A DNA stretch of 33,918 nucleotides from Oscillospiraceae bacterium (GTDB lineage Bacteria; Bacillota; Clostridia; Oscillospirales; Acutalibacteraceae). The stretch spans positions 1 to 33,918 of the forward strand of contig JAISII010000118.1 in the NCBI GenBank assembly GCA_031262125.1, written 5' to 3'. A model generated the notes under the pieces. That model was given only the letters and a program-made list of their open reading frames with translations. It was not told the DNA's origin and ran no database searches. The position numbers and the translations under genes are program-made. Shown here piece by piece: positions 20,141 to 29,499 of the stretch. Position 1 is the first letter of the stretch; the number at the start of each line of letters is the position of its first letter.

Positions 20141-21214
20141 TCACACACTCAACACCAAAGAATTTACACCATCGGCAAAAGAATGCGTAATGCTTTTCGC
20201 CGTACCCTTAATCATCATAACGGCAAGCTCATCATCTGCGGCTTCTATAGCATTAACGCTTTCGCCGGGGTAGGTAACTTCTGCTGCGTATTTTTCTTGT
20301 TTTTCCGAATAACTAAGAGTAAGGCTGCATTGTTCAAATTTTGGTGCAACAATATTTACAACCAATTCTTCGGCAATGCGGCGGAGCTTTTTGGCAATGG
20401 GTTCGGGCATTGCGTGCCTAAAGCAAAAATCATCTATGCCCGACAGCATTTCAAAATTATCAAAATCGGGCGAATTAACCTCAAAATTGAAATTGCGTAT
20501 TTTATAAATAAAGGCTTGTGTTTTGGGCTTTTGCGGGTTATCAAAAATTTGCTGCGGCGTGCCTTCTTCATATATTCCGCCTTCGTCCATATAGAAAATG
20601 CGGTCAGAAACATCACGTGCGAAGCTCATTTCATGCGTTACTATTACAATAGTAAGCCCCGTTTTTGAAAGATTGCGTATTACCGCCATAACCTCGCCGA
20701 CCATTGTCGGGTCGAGTGCCGATGTCGGTTCGTCGAACAAAATAACCTCCGGCTCCATAGCAAGGCAACGGGCTATAGCAACACGTTGCTTTTGCCCGCC
20801 CGACAGCTGCGAAGGGTAAAAATCAGCACGCTCGGCAAGCCCGACGGTTTTTAACAACTCTATGGCTTTTTCTTCGGCATCATGGCGAGATTTGCCCAAA
20901 AGCTTCATGGGTGCCGAGCACAAATTCTGTTTAGCCGTCATATGCGAAAAAAGCCCAAAATTTTGAAAAACCATACCCATTTTGCGGCGGATTTCGTTTA
21001 CGTTCTTTTTGTTTATTTCAACTCCGTCAAAAAACACTTTGCCCTGCGTTGGCGGGTCGAGAAAATTAATTGCTCGCAACAGTGTGCTTTTACCCATACC
21101 CGATGGCCCGATAATTGAAACAACATCGCCTTTTTTTATCGTAGTATTTACATTTTTAAGAATTTGGTTGTTTTCAAAACTCTTGCCAAGGTTTTCAAGC
21201 TTTATAATACTCAT
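20141..21214 (-). CDS. Amino-acid ABC transporter ATP-binding protein with ~116-aa C-terminal extension
   Basis: Walker A GPSGMGKST, signature LSGGQKQRVAIARCLA, Walker B VILFDEPTSALDP. Extension contains KKLRRIAEELVVNIV. Start set to ATG 21214 after aaagg RBS (ORF opens at 21244). Confidence 0.92.
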   Translation of the reverse strand: MSIIKLENLGKSFENNQILKNVNTTIKKGDVVSIIGPSGMGKSTLLRAINFLDPPTQGKVFFDGVEINKKNVNEIRRKMGMVFQNFGLFSHMTAKQNLCSAPMKLLGKSRHDAEEKAIELLKTVGLAERADFYPSQLSGGQKQRVAIARCLAMEPEVILFDEPTSALDPTMVGEVMAVIRNLSKTGLTIVIVTHEMSFARDVSDRIFYMDEGGIYEEGTPQQIFDNPQKPKTQAFIYKIRNFNFEVNSPDFDNFEMLSGIDDFCFRHAMPEPIAKKLRRIAEELVVNIVAPKFEQCSLTLSYSEKQEKYAAEVTYPGESVNAIEAADDELAVMMIKGTAKSITHSFADGVNSLVLSV

Positions 21215-21260
21215 AGTAAGAGAACCTTTCTTTTTATTAAGCATCTCTGTAAAAATTTAG

Positions 21261-24200
21261 TTACTTTGTTTTTTTGTTTATGCCGCCTGCTCCAAAAGCT
21301 TTTAGCAGTAGCTTAAACAACTGCACAAATATTGTGGTTACGCACAAATAAATCAGTGCGACCAACAAAAGCGGGAAGAACGCATCGTAGGTGCGGCTGC
21401 GTATAATATCCCCTGCTCGGGTTAAGTCTTGAATTGCTATATAGCCGACAATTGCCGTCGATTTAACAAGCTCTACAAAGCCGTCGCAATATGCAGGAAG
21501 AGCAGCTTTTAACGCCTGCGGAAGTGTTACTGCTTTAAAAGCACCAAATGCAGAATACCCCATGCTTCGGGCCGCTTCTATTTCTGTTTTGTCAACAGTA
21601 TCTATAGCACCTTTAAGGTTTAGTGCAACATCGGCTGCCTTTACCAAAGAGAACGCACAAACGGCAATTAAAATTGAAGAAATATCGGTTTTGCCGAAAA
21701 TTATATAATAGCTTATCATAAGCAAAACCACAATCGGCAACCCATGAATAAGCCCGGCATAGCCTTTGCCTGCAAGCTGTGCAAATTTGCTGCGTCGGGT
21801 TAGAACAAAGCAAAGAAAACACCCTAAAGCCGTGCCGAAAACCTGTGCCAAAAGCGAAATTAAAATGGTTATTCCCAAACCGTTAACAATCATAATCCAG
21901 CGGTTTTCTTCCAAAAGGTTTCGTTCTATGCCGGTTTTAAGCCAAGCAATAAAATCGTTATTTGCAACGCTTGCCTCGGTTTGCGTTATAAAATCTTTTC
22001 TAAAAGCAACTGCCGACGGTTCGGAAATATAGGTGTCTGTAAACAGCACACTTTTTTTACGCTCTTCTGTAATGCTGATGCCTGCTATGCCAAGGTCGGC
22101 TTTGCCCGAAGCTACATAAGGCAGCACACCCTGAAAGTCCATATCGGTAAATTCTATGCTTTTGCCCAAATAGGCTGCAAATCGTGTCATAATTTCAATC
22201 TCGAAGCCCACATATGTATTGTTATCACCCAAAAATACAAACGGCATAGATTGAGAAACAGCAACACGCAAAGTTCCGTTTTCGCCCGTTAGGGGAATCT
22301 CGGGCATTTTCGGAATATTTTCGGGGTCGAGCTTATCCAGCCAACGCTCTTTTATTTGTGCAAAGGTTCCGTCGGATTCAATTTTCTCATAGAACCTGTT
22401 AAAATCATCGATAACACTTTGCTCCATCCCCATTGCTCCGAGCGGGTTATCGTAAATCTCTTCCGGTATTGTTACTAAATCGAGGTCGGAATACTCATCG
22501 GACATTAAGCTGAGCTTTACATAATAATAGCTGTCCATTGCGGCATCGGCTTTGCCGGTTTTTACAGCCTGCAACATAGACGGGCTGTCTGAAAAATATG
22601 CCGGCGATTCGGACTTCATCGTATCGGTTGCCATTGCATCATATATCGTGCCGGTTTTTACCGCAAACTTTTTGCCAATAAAATCTTCATATGTCAAGGC
22701 AGCCGTTGCCGCATTTTTTCTTACAATAAATGTTGCCTTATCATATACTACGGTGTCGGCATAAATCATTTGCTCCATACGGCTCTCGGTTTTGGTAGAC
22801 ATACCCGAGAACATATCGGACTTGCCCGATTGAAGATATGTTAGAGCAGTGAGCATATCGCAGTCAATCCACTCAACCTGCATACCCACGCTTTGTGCAA
22901 ACCTTTCGGTCAGCTCGACCGAATACCCTGCAAATTCGCCTGTAGAAGTTAGGTAGCCCTGCGAAGCGTTACCCGAATCGATTGTTGCACGTATTGTTCC
23001 GCCACTATTAGGCAAGTCGATTTTAGGAATTTCGCTTTCTTCCGGCAAGCCGTCTCGCTCAAACCAAAAATCGTACATTTCGTCCAGCTTGCCGCTGTTT
23101 TTTATTTGTGTTAAAAACACATTAAACCGGTTCCGCATTTCCTCCGTTGCAAACATTGGGGCAAGCTCGCTTGAGAAAACATCTAACGGAACTTCTATAA
23201 ACTCAATATCGTCCTCGTTGTTATAATACTTTGGCAGAAAAAGGTCGATATAATCGGCGGCATAAACATCAATTCTTCCGTTTTTAAGGGCAATTATGCC
23301 GTCCTCAACAGATTTAAATTCAAAATTTTCAGCTGCTTTAAAGACTGATTCATTTATATAGCCGTAAACATCGCCCTCGGCACTGCCAAAGGTTTTGTTT
23401 GTGCCGATATATGCCGTATAGTCGTTTGGCTGCTGTGCATTTTGTGAGCCTTGCGGTTTTAGTGTTACAATAGCCAGCGTGTCATCGTATATCGAATCGG
23501 TGAACAGCACCGATTTTTTGCGTTCCTCTGTAATTGTATGGTTAGAAATTGCAATATCGGCCTTGCCGCCGGCAACTGCAGAAATAAGCCCGCCAAAATC
23601 AGCCATCTGATATTCTATTATGTAACCTGCATATGCTGCAAAGCGGTTCATAAGTTCAATAGAATACCCTTTAAGCTCGTTATTTGCACCTATATAGTCA
23701 AAGGGAACATATGTACCTGTGGTAGCAACATTTAGCACACCTTTTTCTCCGCCATATGTTAAATCTGGCATAGGCGAGTTAAGGTCGGGGATATTATCAA
23801 GCCACCTGCTTTGCATATCCGCCAACGTGCCGTCTGCTTTTACAGAGTTTAGAAAACCGTTAAATTCATCAATTAGCGGTTGGCTGCTAAAGCTTGCAAT
23901 TGCCCCAATAGGTCCCGAAAATAAAGAGGCCGGAACATTAATACATTCCAAATTTTCGTTGCCTTGTTCTGATACCCGCATTTTCATGGCAGATAAATCG
24001 TTGCAATAGCCGTCTATTTTACCGTTTTTAATATCTTCAATGCCGTTTTCGGTAGATTGATAATATGCAATATTCGCCCCGATTTCTTCAAGTGCAGGTA
24101 TTGCGGCTGAGCCAATATCAACACCGACTGTTTTGCCTTTAAACCACAAATAATCTTTGTTTGCGGTGTTTTGTGCTGTGTCGGCTGAACTATCGGTATT

Positions 24201-24287
24201 CGACTGCGAATTGCAACCCGAAAACACCGGCACAAGCAGGCAGACTATAACAACAAACAGGCATATGCTTTTTAATGCTTTTTTCAC
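21261..24287 (-). CDS. Amino-acid ABC transporter: lipoprotein with tandem SBP_bac_3-type domains fused to a HisM/GlnP-type permease
   Basis: Lipobox-like VFSGC; repeated SBP motifs (ITEERKKSVLFTD x2; WLDNIPD/FWFERDGLP/RWLDKLDP domain ends); C-terminal permease with EIEAARSMGYSAFGAFKAVTLPQALKAALPAY (EAA motif). Confidence 0.93.
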   Translation of the reverse strand: MKKALKSICLFVVIVCLLVPVFSGCNSQSNTDSSADTAQNTANKDYLWFKGKTVGVDIGSAAIPALEEIGANIAYYQSTENGIEDIKNGKIDGYCNDLSAMKMRVSEQGNENLECINVPASLFSGPIGAIASFSSQPLIDEFNGFLNSVKADGTLADMQSRWLDNIPDLNSPMPDLTYGGEKGVLNVATTGTYVPFDYIGANNELKGYSIELMNRFAAYAGYIIEYQMADFGGLISAVAGGKADIAISNHTITEERKKSVLFTDSIYDDTLAIVTLKPQGSQNAQQPNDYTAYIGTNKTFGSAEGDVYGYINESVFKAAENFEFKSVEDGIIALKNGRIDVYAADYIDLFLPKYYNNEDDIEFIEVPLDVFSSELAPMFATEEMRNRFNVFLTQIKNSGKLDEMYDFWFERDGLPEESEIPKIDLPNSGGTIRATIDSGNASQGYLTSTGEFAGYSVELTERFAQSVGMQVEWIDCDMLTALTYLQSGKSDMFSGMSTKTESRMEQMIYADTVVYDKATFIVRKNAATAALTYEDFIGKKFAVKTGTIYDAMATDTMKSESPAYFSDSPSMLQAVKTGKADAAMDSYYYVKLSLMSDEYSDLDLVTIPEEIYDNPLGAMGMEQSVIDDFNRFYEKIESDGTFAQIKERWLDKLDPENIPKMPEIPLTGENGTLRVAVSQSMPFVFLGDNNTYVGFEIEIMTRFAAYLGKSIEFTDMDFQGVLPYVASGKADLGIAGISITEERKKSVLFTDTYISEPSAVAFRKDFITQTEASVANNDFIAWLKTGIERNLLEENRWIMIVNGLGITILISLLAQVFGTALGCFLCFVLTRRSKFAQLAGKGYAGLIHGLPIVVLLMISYYIIFGKTDISSILIAVCAFSLVKAADVALNLKGAIDTVDKTEIEAARSMGYSAFGAFKAVTLPQALKAALPAYCDGFVELVKSTAIVGYIAIQDLTRAGDIIRSRTYDAFFPLLLVALIYLCVTTIFVQLFKLLLKAFGAGGINKKTK

Positions 24288-26113
24288 TCTTTTATCTCCC
24301 CCAAATTTAAATCAGAACTGTATCGCAAAATCATCATTGTAATATCATCAGCTTGTTCGGCTTCGCCGGCAAAAACGTCTATTTTGTTTTTTAGCGATAC
24401 TAAAAATTCTTTTGTCGTACCGCCTTTGTAACTGTCTATCGCATTTTTAAGCCGCTTTTCGCCAAAAAGTTCATCATTTGTGTCAACCGCTTCGGTTACC
24501 CCGTCGGTATATAACAGCAGCTCGTCGCCTTTGCTTAGGTTTATAGTGTTTTCTTTATAAACCATATTTGGCATACCTGCCAACACAAAGCCGGGTTTAG
24601 AACGCAAAAATTCAAAGCCTCTTTCGCCTTTTTTGCGAATAAGCGGAGGGTTATGCCCGGCGTTTACAAAATTAAACTCGCCTGTTTTAATGTTCAAAGT
24701 GCCCATAAAGCAAGTAACAAACATATCGGCTTCATTATTTTCGCAAAGAATATTATTTACGGTTTCAAAAACCTCTTTTGGAGATTTGCCGTATTGTGCG
24801 TTGTTTTTAATGAGTGTTTTTGCAATTACCATAAACAGTGCCGCAGGCACTCCCTTGCCGGAAACATCGGCAATTACAACAGCCAAAGTATTGTCATCAA
24901 TTAAAAAGAAATCGTAAAAATCTCCGCCGACTTCTTTTGCGGGCAACATTTTGGCATATATGTCAAACTCATCTCTCTCGGGGAACGCCGGGAATATTGA
25001 CGGCAGCATACCTGTTTGAATTTGAGTTGCTACGTTCAGTTCGGTTGCTACTCGCTCTTTTTCGGCTGTTACTTTTGTAAAATCGGTTATATATCTGTCG
25101 AGGGCTTTGTCTATAAACCGCATAAAAATGTTAGAAATTATAAGCACCAAAGCAATTACGGCAAGCATAATAAAAAACACCGTTGTCATCGAATTGCCGT
25201 AAATGGTATGAACAGAAACCGGGTATGTTACGGCAATGTGCCAATCGACCGACGGAATATAGTCGGTTAAATAGAAGTTGTTAACATGACCTAAACCGCT
25301 AAAACCGCCATCCGATTCGAACAATTGAGCCGTTGGATTTACTTTGTCTGCCTTCATTGCCAAATCGTAAATTTTTGTTCCGTTTTCGCCCAGCAAAGTG
25401 CGGATATTTTCTTTTTTATTTGCCGCTTCCAAGTCGGCAGCTATCATAATTTCGCCCTTAGAATTAAACACAAAAATCTCTGCGTTTGCATCAATTTGGC
25501 TGTGCAAATCGGAAATAAACTGAGAAATATCTATGCCAGTTCCCAGCATTCCGATAGGCGTGGGTTCATCATTAAAGCTTGTGCCCGAATAAACAGGCAC
25601 ATTTATCCAGATGCCGGTTTTTTTCATTTCATCATTATAGTTTACGTTAAAATTATATAGCTCTGTTTCATACAACGTCATGTTGTACCAGTAATTTTCA
25701 GGTGCATCGGGGTCTAAAACATACGGCTCGGAAGATGTATTATAGAAAATTTTGTCTTTATCGTTTACCCAAAACAAATCGCTGCCCTGTGCCAGCGAGT
25801 TTTTATAGGCTTGCAGCTCGGTATCGAAAGAATTTTTTAATGAAGCTTCGGTTGGGTTTTGAAAATAATTTTGAATAGCCGGCATATTTGCAAGCTTTAC
25901 AACTTCAAGCACTTGCGAGTTAACAATATCGGCTAACCTTAGTTTTGCGGTTTCGGCTGTTAGGGTAATGCTTTTTTTTATTGCTTGGTAGCCCGTAGCA
26001 CGGCTGGAAATTATAAAAGTGCTTATACTTGCTAAAAAAACCACAGCAAACAAAATGGCAGAAAAAATTCTGAATTTTTTGGCAATTTTTTGTTCCTTAT
26101 TCATCTTAGACAC
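24284..26113 (-). CDS. Membrane sensor with extracellular Cache-like domain and PP2C/SpoIIE (RsbU-like) phosphatase domain
   Basis: Two TM segments flanking an extracellular region; AKEVGGDFYDFFLIDDNTLAVVIADVSGKGVPAALFM, NAGHNPPLI, LLLYTDGVTEA motifs. Confidence 0.92.
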   Translation of the reverse strand: MSKMNKEQKIAKKFRIFSAILFAVVFLASISTFIISSRATGYQAIKKSITLTAETAKLRLADIVNSQVLEVVKLANMPAIQNYFQNPTEASLKNSFDTELQAYKNSLAQGSDLFWVNDKDKIFYNTSSEPYVLDPDAPENYWYNMTLYETELYNFNVNYNDEMKKTGIWINVPVYSGTSFNDEPTPIGMLGTGIDISQFISDLHSQIDANAEIFVFNSKGEIMIAADLEAANKKENIRTLLGENGTKIYDLAMKADKVNPTAQLFESDGGFSGLGHVNNFYLTDYIPSVDWHIAVTYPVSVHTIYGNSMTTVFFIMLAVIALVLIISNIFMRFIDKALDRYITDFTKVTAEKERVATELNVATQIQTGMLPSIFPAFPERDEFDIYAKMLPAKEVGGDFYDFFLIDDNTLAVVIADVSGKGVPAALFMVIAKTLIKNNAQYGKSPKEVFETVNNILCENNEADMFVTCFMGTLNIKTGEFNFVNAGHNPPLIRKKGERGFEFLRSKPGFVLAGMPNMVYKENTINLSKGDELLLYTDGVTEAVDTNDELFGEKRLKNAIDSYKGGTTKEFLVSLKNKIDVFAGEAEQADDITMMILRYSSDLNLGEIKE

Positions 26114-26136
26114 ATCACCCTTTCAAAAAAAGTTGC

Positions 26137-26538
26137 TTAATGCTTACAATTTTTGCGGATTGTCAGAATATTCAGTTCTCCGCTGCGTTGGTATTCTATA
26201 TGGTCGGTAAGCTTTTTTGCCATAAGCAAACCAAGCCCGCCTATTTCTCGCTCTTGCAAGGGCAGAGAAATATCGGGGTCGCTATGCTCCAATGGGTTAT
26301 ACGGTTTGCCTTTATCGGCAAATTCGACAGTAACAGCCTCTGCGTCGGAACTCACACGTATTCTTACATCGCCGCTACTCGGGCTGTAGGCATAAGAGGC
26401 TATATTTACAAAAACCTCTTCCGCCGCAATACGCAACTGGGTTTGCTCTTTAAAACCAAGCCCGGTTGCAGCCTGCTCAATAAAGTCAAGCACCTTATCG
26501 GCATTGTTAAGGCTTGCTGCCACAATAATTTCGTTCAT
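26137..26538 (-). CDS. RsbW-like anti-sigma/serine kinase (HATPase_c) protein
   Basis: N-box QLRIAAEEVFVNIASYAY, EFADKGKPYNP, GGLGLLMAKKLTDHIEY. Confidence 0.9.
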   Translation of the reverse strand: MNEIIVAASLNNADKVLDFIEQAATGLGFKEQTQLRIAAEEVFVNIASYAYSPSSGDVRIRVSSDAEAVTVEFADKGKPYNPLEHSDPDISLPLQEREIGGLGLLMAKKLTDHIEYQRSGELNILTIRKNCKH

Positions 26539-26543
26539 TAAAA

Positions 26544-26843
26544 TTACTCCAAAGTGAGTATATCGGAAAATCCGGTCATATCAAAAACTTCTTTAATTTC
26601 TTCCGAAATATTTTGTAAGACAAGCGAACCGTTTATTGCGTCGGCTTTTTTTTGTGCTTTAAGCAACACCCTAAGCCCGGCACTGGATACATAAATCAAA
26701 TCCGCAAAATCCAACACAACATTTTCAGATTCATCAAACGCCGGCAAAAGCTCTGCCTCAAGCATTGGTGCAGTGGTGGTGTCAAGCCGTCCGGCACACT
26801 GCAATACTAAACTTTCGCCGTCTTGTTTTTTGTTAATTTCCAT
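26544..26843 (-). CDS. STAS-domain anti-sigma factor antagonist (RsbV-like)
   Basis: GRLDTTTAPMLEAEL, LDFADLIYVSSAGLRVLL phosphoserine motif; ~99 aa. Confidence 0.93.
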   Translation of the reverse strand: MEINKKQDGESLVLQCAGRLDTTTAPMLEAELLPAFDESENVVLDFADLIYVSSAGLRVLLKAQKKADAINGSLVLQNISEEIKEVFDMTGFSDILTLE

Positions 26844-27011
26844 TTAGAATCACCCATAACCTATCAATTTTTTATTATAGTTATATCTTGCAATTTTAAC
26901 AATATTTAAACATTATAATTATAACCTCAAACCGGCAAAATTGCAAGCAGAAAAACTCCGCTTGTGCAAGGGTATAAACAGTGATATAATTGAGGCACAG
27001 GAGGTACCTAA

Positions 27012-27794
27012 ATGAACACTTTAAAACTTAAGTCATTACTGATAACCTTTATAATTATTATCGCATTATGCTTTGCGGGCTGTTCGCAGCAAAATATAAC
27101 TCTGCCAAATACGTCTGTGCCACACTTTAGCACTTCAAACATAGAAGTTACTACCACCGCCGCTGTGCCTTCAACTCAGGCTATAAGCCGGTTGGAGCAA
27201 TGGGGCTTGGGTAAGACAGAAACCGAACACATAAGCCAAAACAGAAGCTATGAATGGTACATAGACCAATGGAATACGGGCTATGCTTCGGGGAACAATT
27301 GCGGACCTTCGTGTGCTGTTATGGCCGCCAAATGGTTCGACGAGGATTTTCAAAAAACTGTAGAGGACGCACGGGACACCTTCCCTAACGACGGCGGATG
27401 GTGGTATATTAACAATATTTATGACTTTTTAACCGACAACGATATTCCCTGTGCTTTAAAGAGCAATATTTCTCTGTCATCAATTAAAAGCGAAATTAAA
27501 GATGGAAATATTCTGATTTTTAATATTAACACCGAAGATATACCCTATAACTATGAGGAAGAGCAGCACACGGGCAAGCCATACATTGGCGATTTTGGGC
27601 ATTTTATTATAGTTAAGGGCTACCGAGTAGTTGATGACACAACATTTTTTGAAGTGTATGACCCGTATGGGTTTGATGCCAAATACAGCGACGGCACATT
27701 AAAGTGCAAAGACAGGTATTATTTAGCCGATGAGGTGATTAATTCGGCTTCGGGTTGGTGCCCGGAGTATCTGGCAATTTTGCCGAAAGATTAA
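27012..27794 (+). CDS. C39-like papain-fold peptidase lipoprotein
   Basis: Signal peptide with lipobox LCFAGC; catalytic region NNCGPSCAVMAAKWF; FGHFIIVKGY (His) and YDPYGFD (Asp). RBS aggaggt. Confidence 0.8.
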   Translation: MNTLKLKSLLITFIIIIALCFAGCSQQNITLPNTSVPHFSTSNIEVTTTAAVPSTQAISRLEQWGLGKTETEHISQNRSYEWYIDQWNTGYASGNNCGPSCAVMAAKWFDEDFQKTVEDARDTFPNDGGWWYINNIYDFLTDNDIPCALKSNISLSSIKSEIKDGNILIFNINTEDIPYNYEEEQHTGKPYIGDFGHFIIVKGYRVVDDTTFFEVYDPYGFDAKYSDGTLKCKDRYYLADEVINSASGWCPEYLAILPKD

Positions 27795-27819
27795 TTTATC
27801 TATAACCCAAAACCACAAA

Positions 27820-27858
27820 CCCCGGAAGAATTTAAAACTCTTCCGGGGCTATATTTTT
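27820..27858. terminator. Terminator hairpin downstream of the C39-like gene and, on the minus strand, of the displaced PEPCK 3' end
   Basis: ccccggaaga-atttaaaac-tcttccgggg followed by T-rich tract. Confidence 0.75.
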
Positions 27859-27890
27859 TATTGAATTGTTACAACACAGAACAAAGCAAA

Positions 27891-28000
27891 TTAACCAAGT
27901 CGAGCTTCTAACCCCTCAAGCTGTGATTTAAGCTTGGCGGGCAGTCTGTCGCCGAATTTTTTGTAAAATTCTTCAATACCTTCCGATTCTTTAGCCCATT
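27891..28000 (-). pseudogene. Orphan 3'-terminal fragment of a PEPCK gene (110 bp)
   Basis: Gap-free alignment with 29500-29609, ~6 mismatches by eye. Minus strand reads W-A-K-E-S-E-G-I-E-E-F-Y-K-K-F-G-D-R-L-P-A-K-L-K-S-Q-L-E-G-L-E-A-R-L-G-stop. Confidence 0.88.
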
Positions 28001-29090
28001 ACTCATAATTGATAGATTCAAGCCAATCATAAAAAATCTGCTCGAACTCAATTTCTTTAGTATACTCTTTATATAAGTCCTTTACTAAATCAAAGGGAAC
28101 ATCTTTCAATCCAGTATATTTAAGTATGAGACACTTTTTTCCTTGGTTGTGCATTACACCTAATTCATATGCAACATTTGGGCTGTAGTTCGCACCTTCC
28201 TCAGGTTCATCAAATAGTGCAATGCCATATTTGCAACAATGAAGAGCCGCAATAGGATTGTCTACTTTGCCTGTAATATTCCACTCTGGAGCATCGGCAC
28301 GAACGCAATTGTAACCACACTTCTTTAGTTCGTTCTTTATAAAGCCTGAAAAAGCTTGATTATTCTTCCGAAATTTCATCATTAAAAATACGTTCTTTTC
28401 ATACGGATGTTTTTTTAACAAATTTTGCATTGTACGCTTATAGGGTGATAACCCATTGAGTGGAAAATATTCTATGGGGCTGACATATAGCCTATCTGGG
28501 TTTGCATCAATTTTTGTATATTTATTTACCAACGCTTTAATTTTCCTGTGCAAATCAGTTTTATTAGAGCGGTTAATTATCACATTTCTGTATATGTCAT
28601 TTTCGAGATAGTCCTGAAACACTAAATTTGACCGCTCTACTCTAAATCTGATGGATTGACTATCATACCCATCTTCTTGCAATCGTTTTTCTATCAAGCC
28701 CATATCAGAATAAATATAAACTGGAACAACAAGGACACGTTTGCAATAGATTTCACACAATTTATTTATAAGGTCTTGACTACGGACTATTATAAATGTA
28801 CTCGTGTATTGTGCTATAGCCTTATCAATCTCCGATTTCTTAAATCCGTATCGTCTTCCTCCATAGGAATACATGAACAGTGGGTCTTTTTTGCTCTCAA
28901 GTAAAGAATCAAAATCGTCATCGGAAATGAAAATCAAATCGGATTTTTTAGCTTCTTCCTGTTCCCTTTTTTCACGGGTAGTGTACTTATTGACTTTGGT
29001 TGCACTATATCTATATGTACCGGCTATGTAATTCACTAAATCAGACTTTCCGGAACCTGCTGCACCGTCAACTAAAAACAACACTTTCAT
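27999..29090 (-). CDS. Guanylate-kinase-like P-loop domain fused to TIR/nucleoside-2-deoxyribosyltransferase-like domain; candidate defence protein
   Basis: N-term FLVDGAAGSGKSD and VNKYTTREKREQEE (GK-like); C-term NVFLMMKFRKNNQAF...YGIALFDEPEEGANYSPNVAYELGVMHNQGKKCLIL. ORF opens at 29201; ATG at 29090 with gagggtg upstream is more likely. Confidence 0.75.
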   Translation of the reverse strand: MKVLFLVDGAAGSGKSDLVNYIAGTYRYSATKVNKYTTREKREQEEAKKSDLIFISDDDFDSLLESKKDPLFMYSYGGRRYGFKKSEIDKAIAQYTSTFIIVRSQDLINKLCEIYCKRVLVVPVYIYSDMGLIEKRLQEDGYDSQSIRFRVERSNLVFQDYLENDIYRNVIINRSNKTDLHRKIKALVNKYTKIDANPDRLYVSPIEYFPLNGLSPYKRTMQNLLKKHPYEKNVFLMMKFRKNNQAFSGFIKNELKKCGYNCVRADAPEWNITGKVDNPIAALHCCKYGIALFDEPEEGANYSPNVAYELGVMHNQGKKCLILKYTGLKDVPFDLVKDLYKEYTKEIEFEQIFYDWLESINYE

Positions 29091-29287
29091 ATAGCACCCT
29101 CGTTTCTTAGTCATGATATTTTTAATATTATACCACGCTTCAACGAAAAAAGCAACAAATTTTAACTCGACGCCGCACAATTTGTTTATCGTTTCATTCA
29201 CGCCCTAGATTTAACCGTCAAATCCTCTTTGCCCCACCATTTTCATTATCCATTTGTGTTTGCTCTCGGTCTATTGTATGTGTTAAT

Positions 29288-29400
29288 TTTCCCCTCCGGG
29301 GAGGGGTGGCTGCTCCCAAAGTAATTAACAAGATTTGTTTTTACTAAAATCTAAAAAAATAAAAATATTTTTAGATTGAGCAGAGCAGACGGGGTGGTTT
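29288..29400. repeat. REP/MITE-like intergenic repeat, copy 3 (extended)
   Basis: cccctccggggaggggtggctgctc...gagcagagcagacggggtggttt: same ends as copy 2 in reverse orientation, with a longer AT-rich centre. Confidence 0.5.
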
Positions 29401-29436
29401 CAAGAAGCAAGACACAAGATGCAAGAAGCAAGAAAA

Positions 29437-29470
29437 CCCGCCTTACTTTCACATAAGGCGGGTCGTTTTG
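29437..29470 (-). terminator. Terminator hairpin downstream of PEPCK
   Basis: cccgcctta-ctttcaca-taaggcggg; on the minus strand followed by ttttcttg. Confidence 0.7.
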
Positions 29471-29499
29471 TTCTACTATTAAAAAACACTCAAACCAAC

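Noticed and set aside
20183-26541. Plus-strand ORFs across the ABC transporter/partner-switching operon, e.g. 20183-20668 and 26140-26541
   Set aside because: Antisense to well-supported genes and without family motifs.
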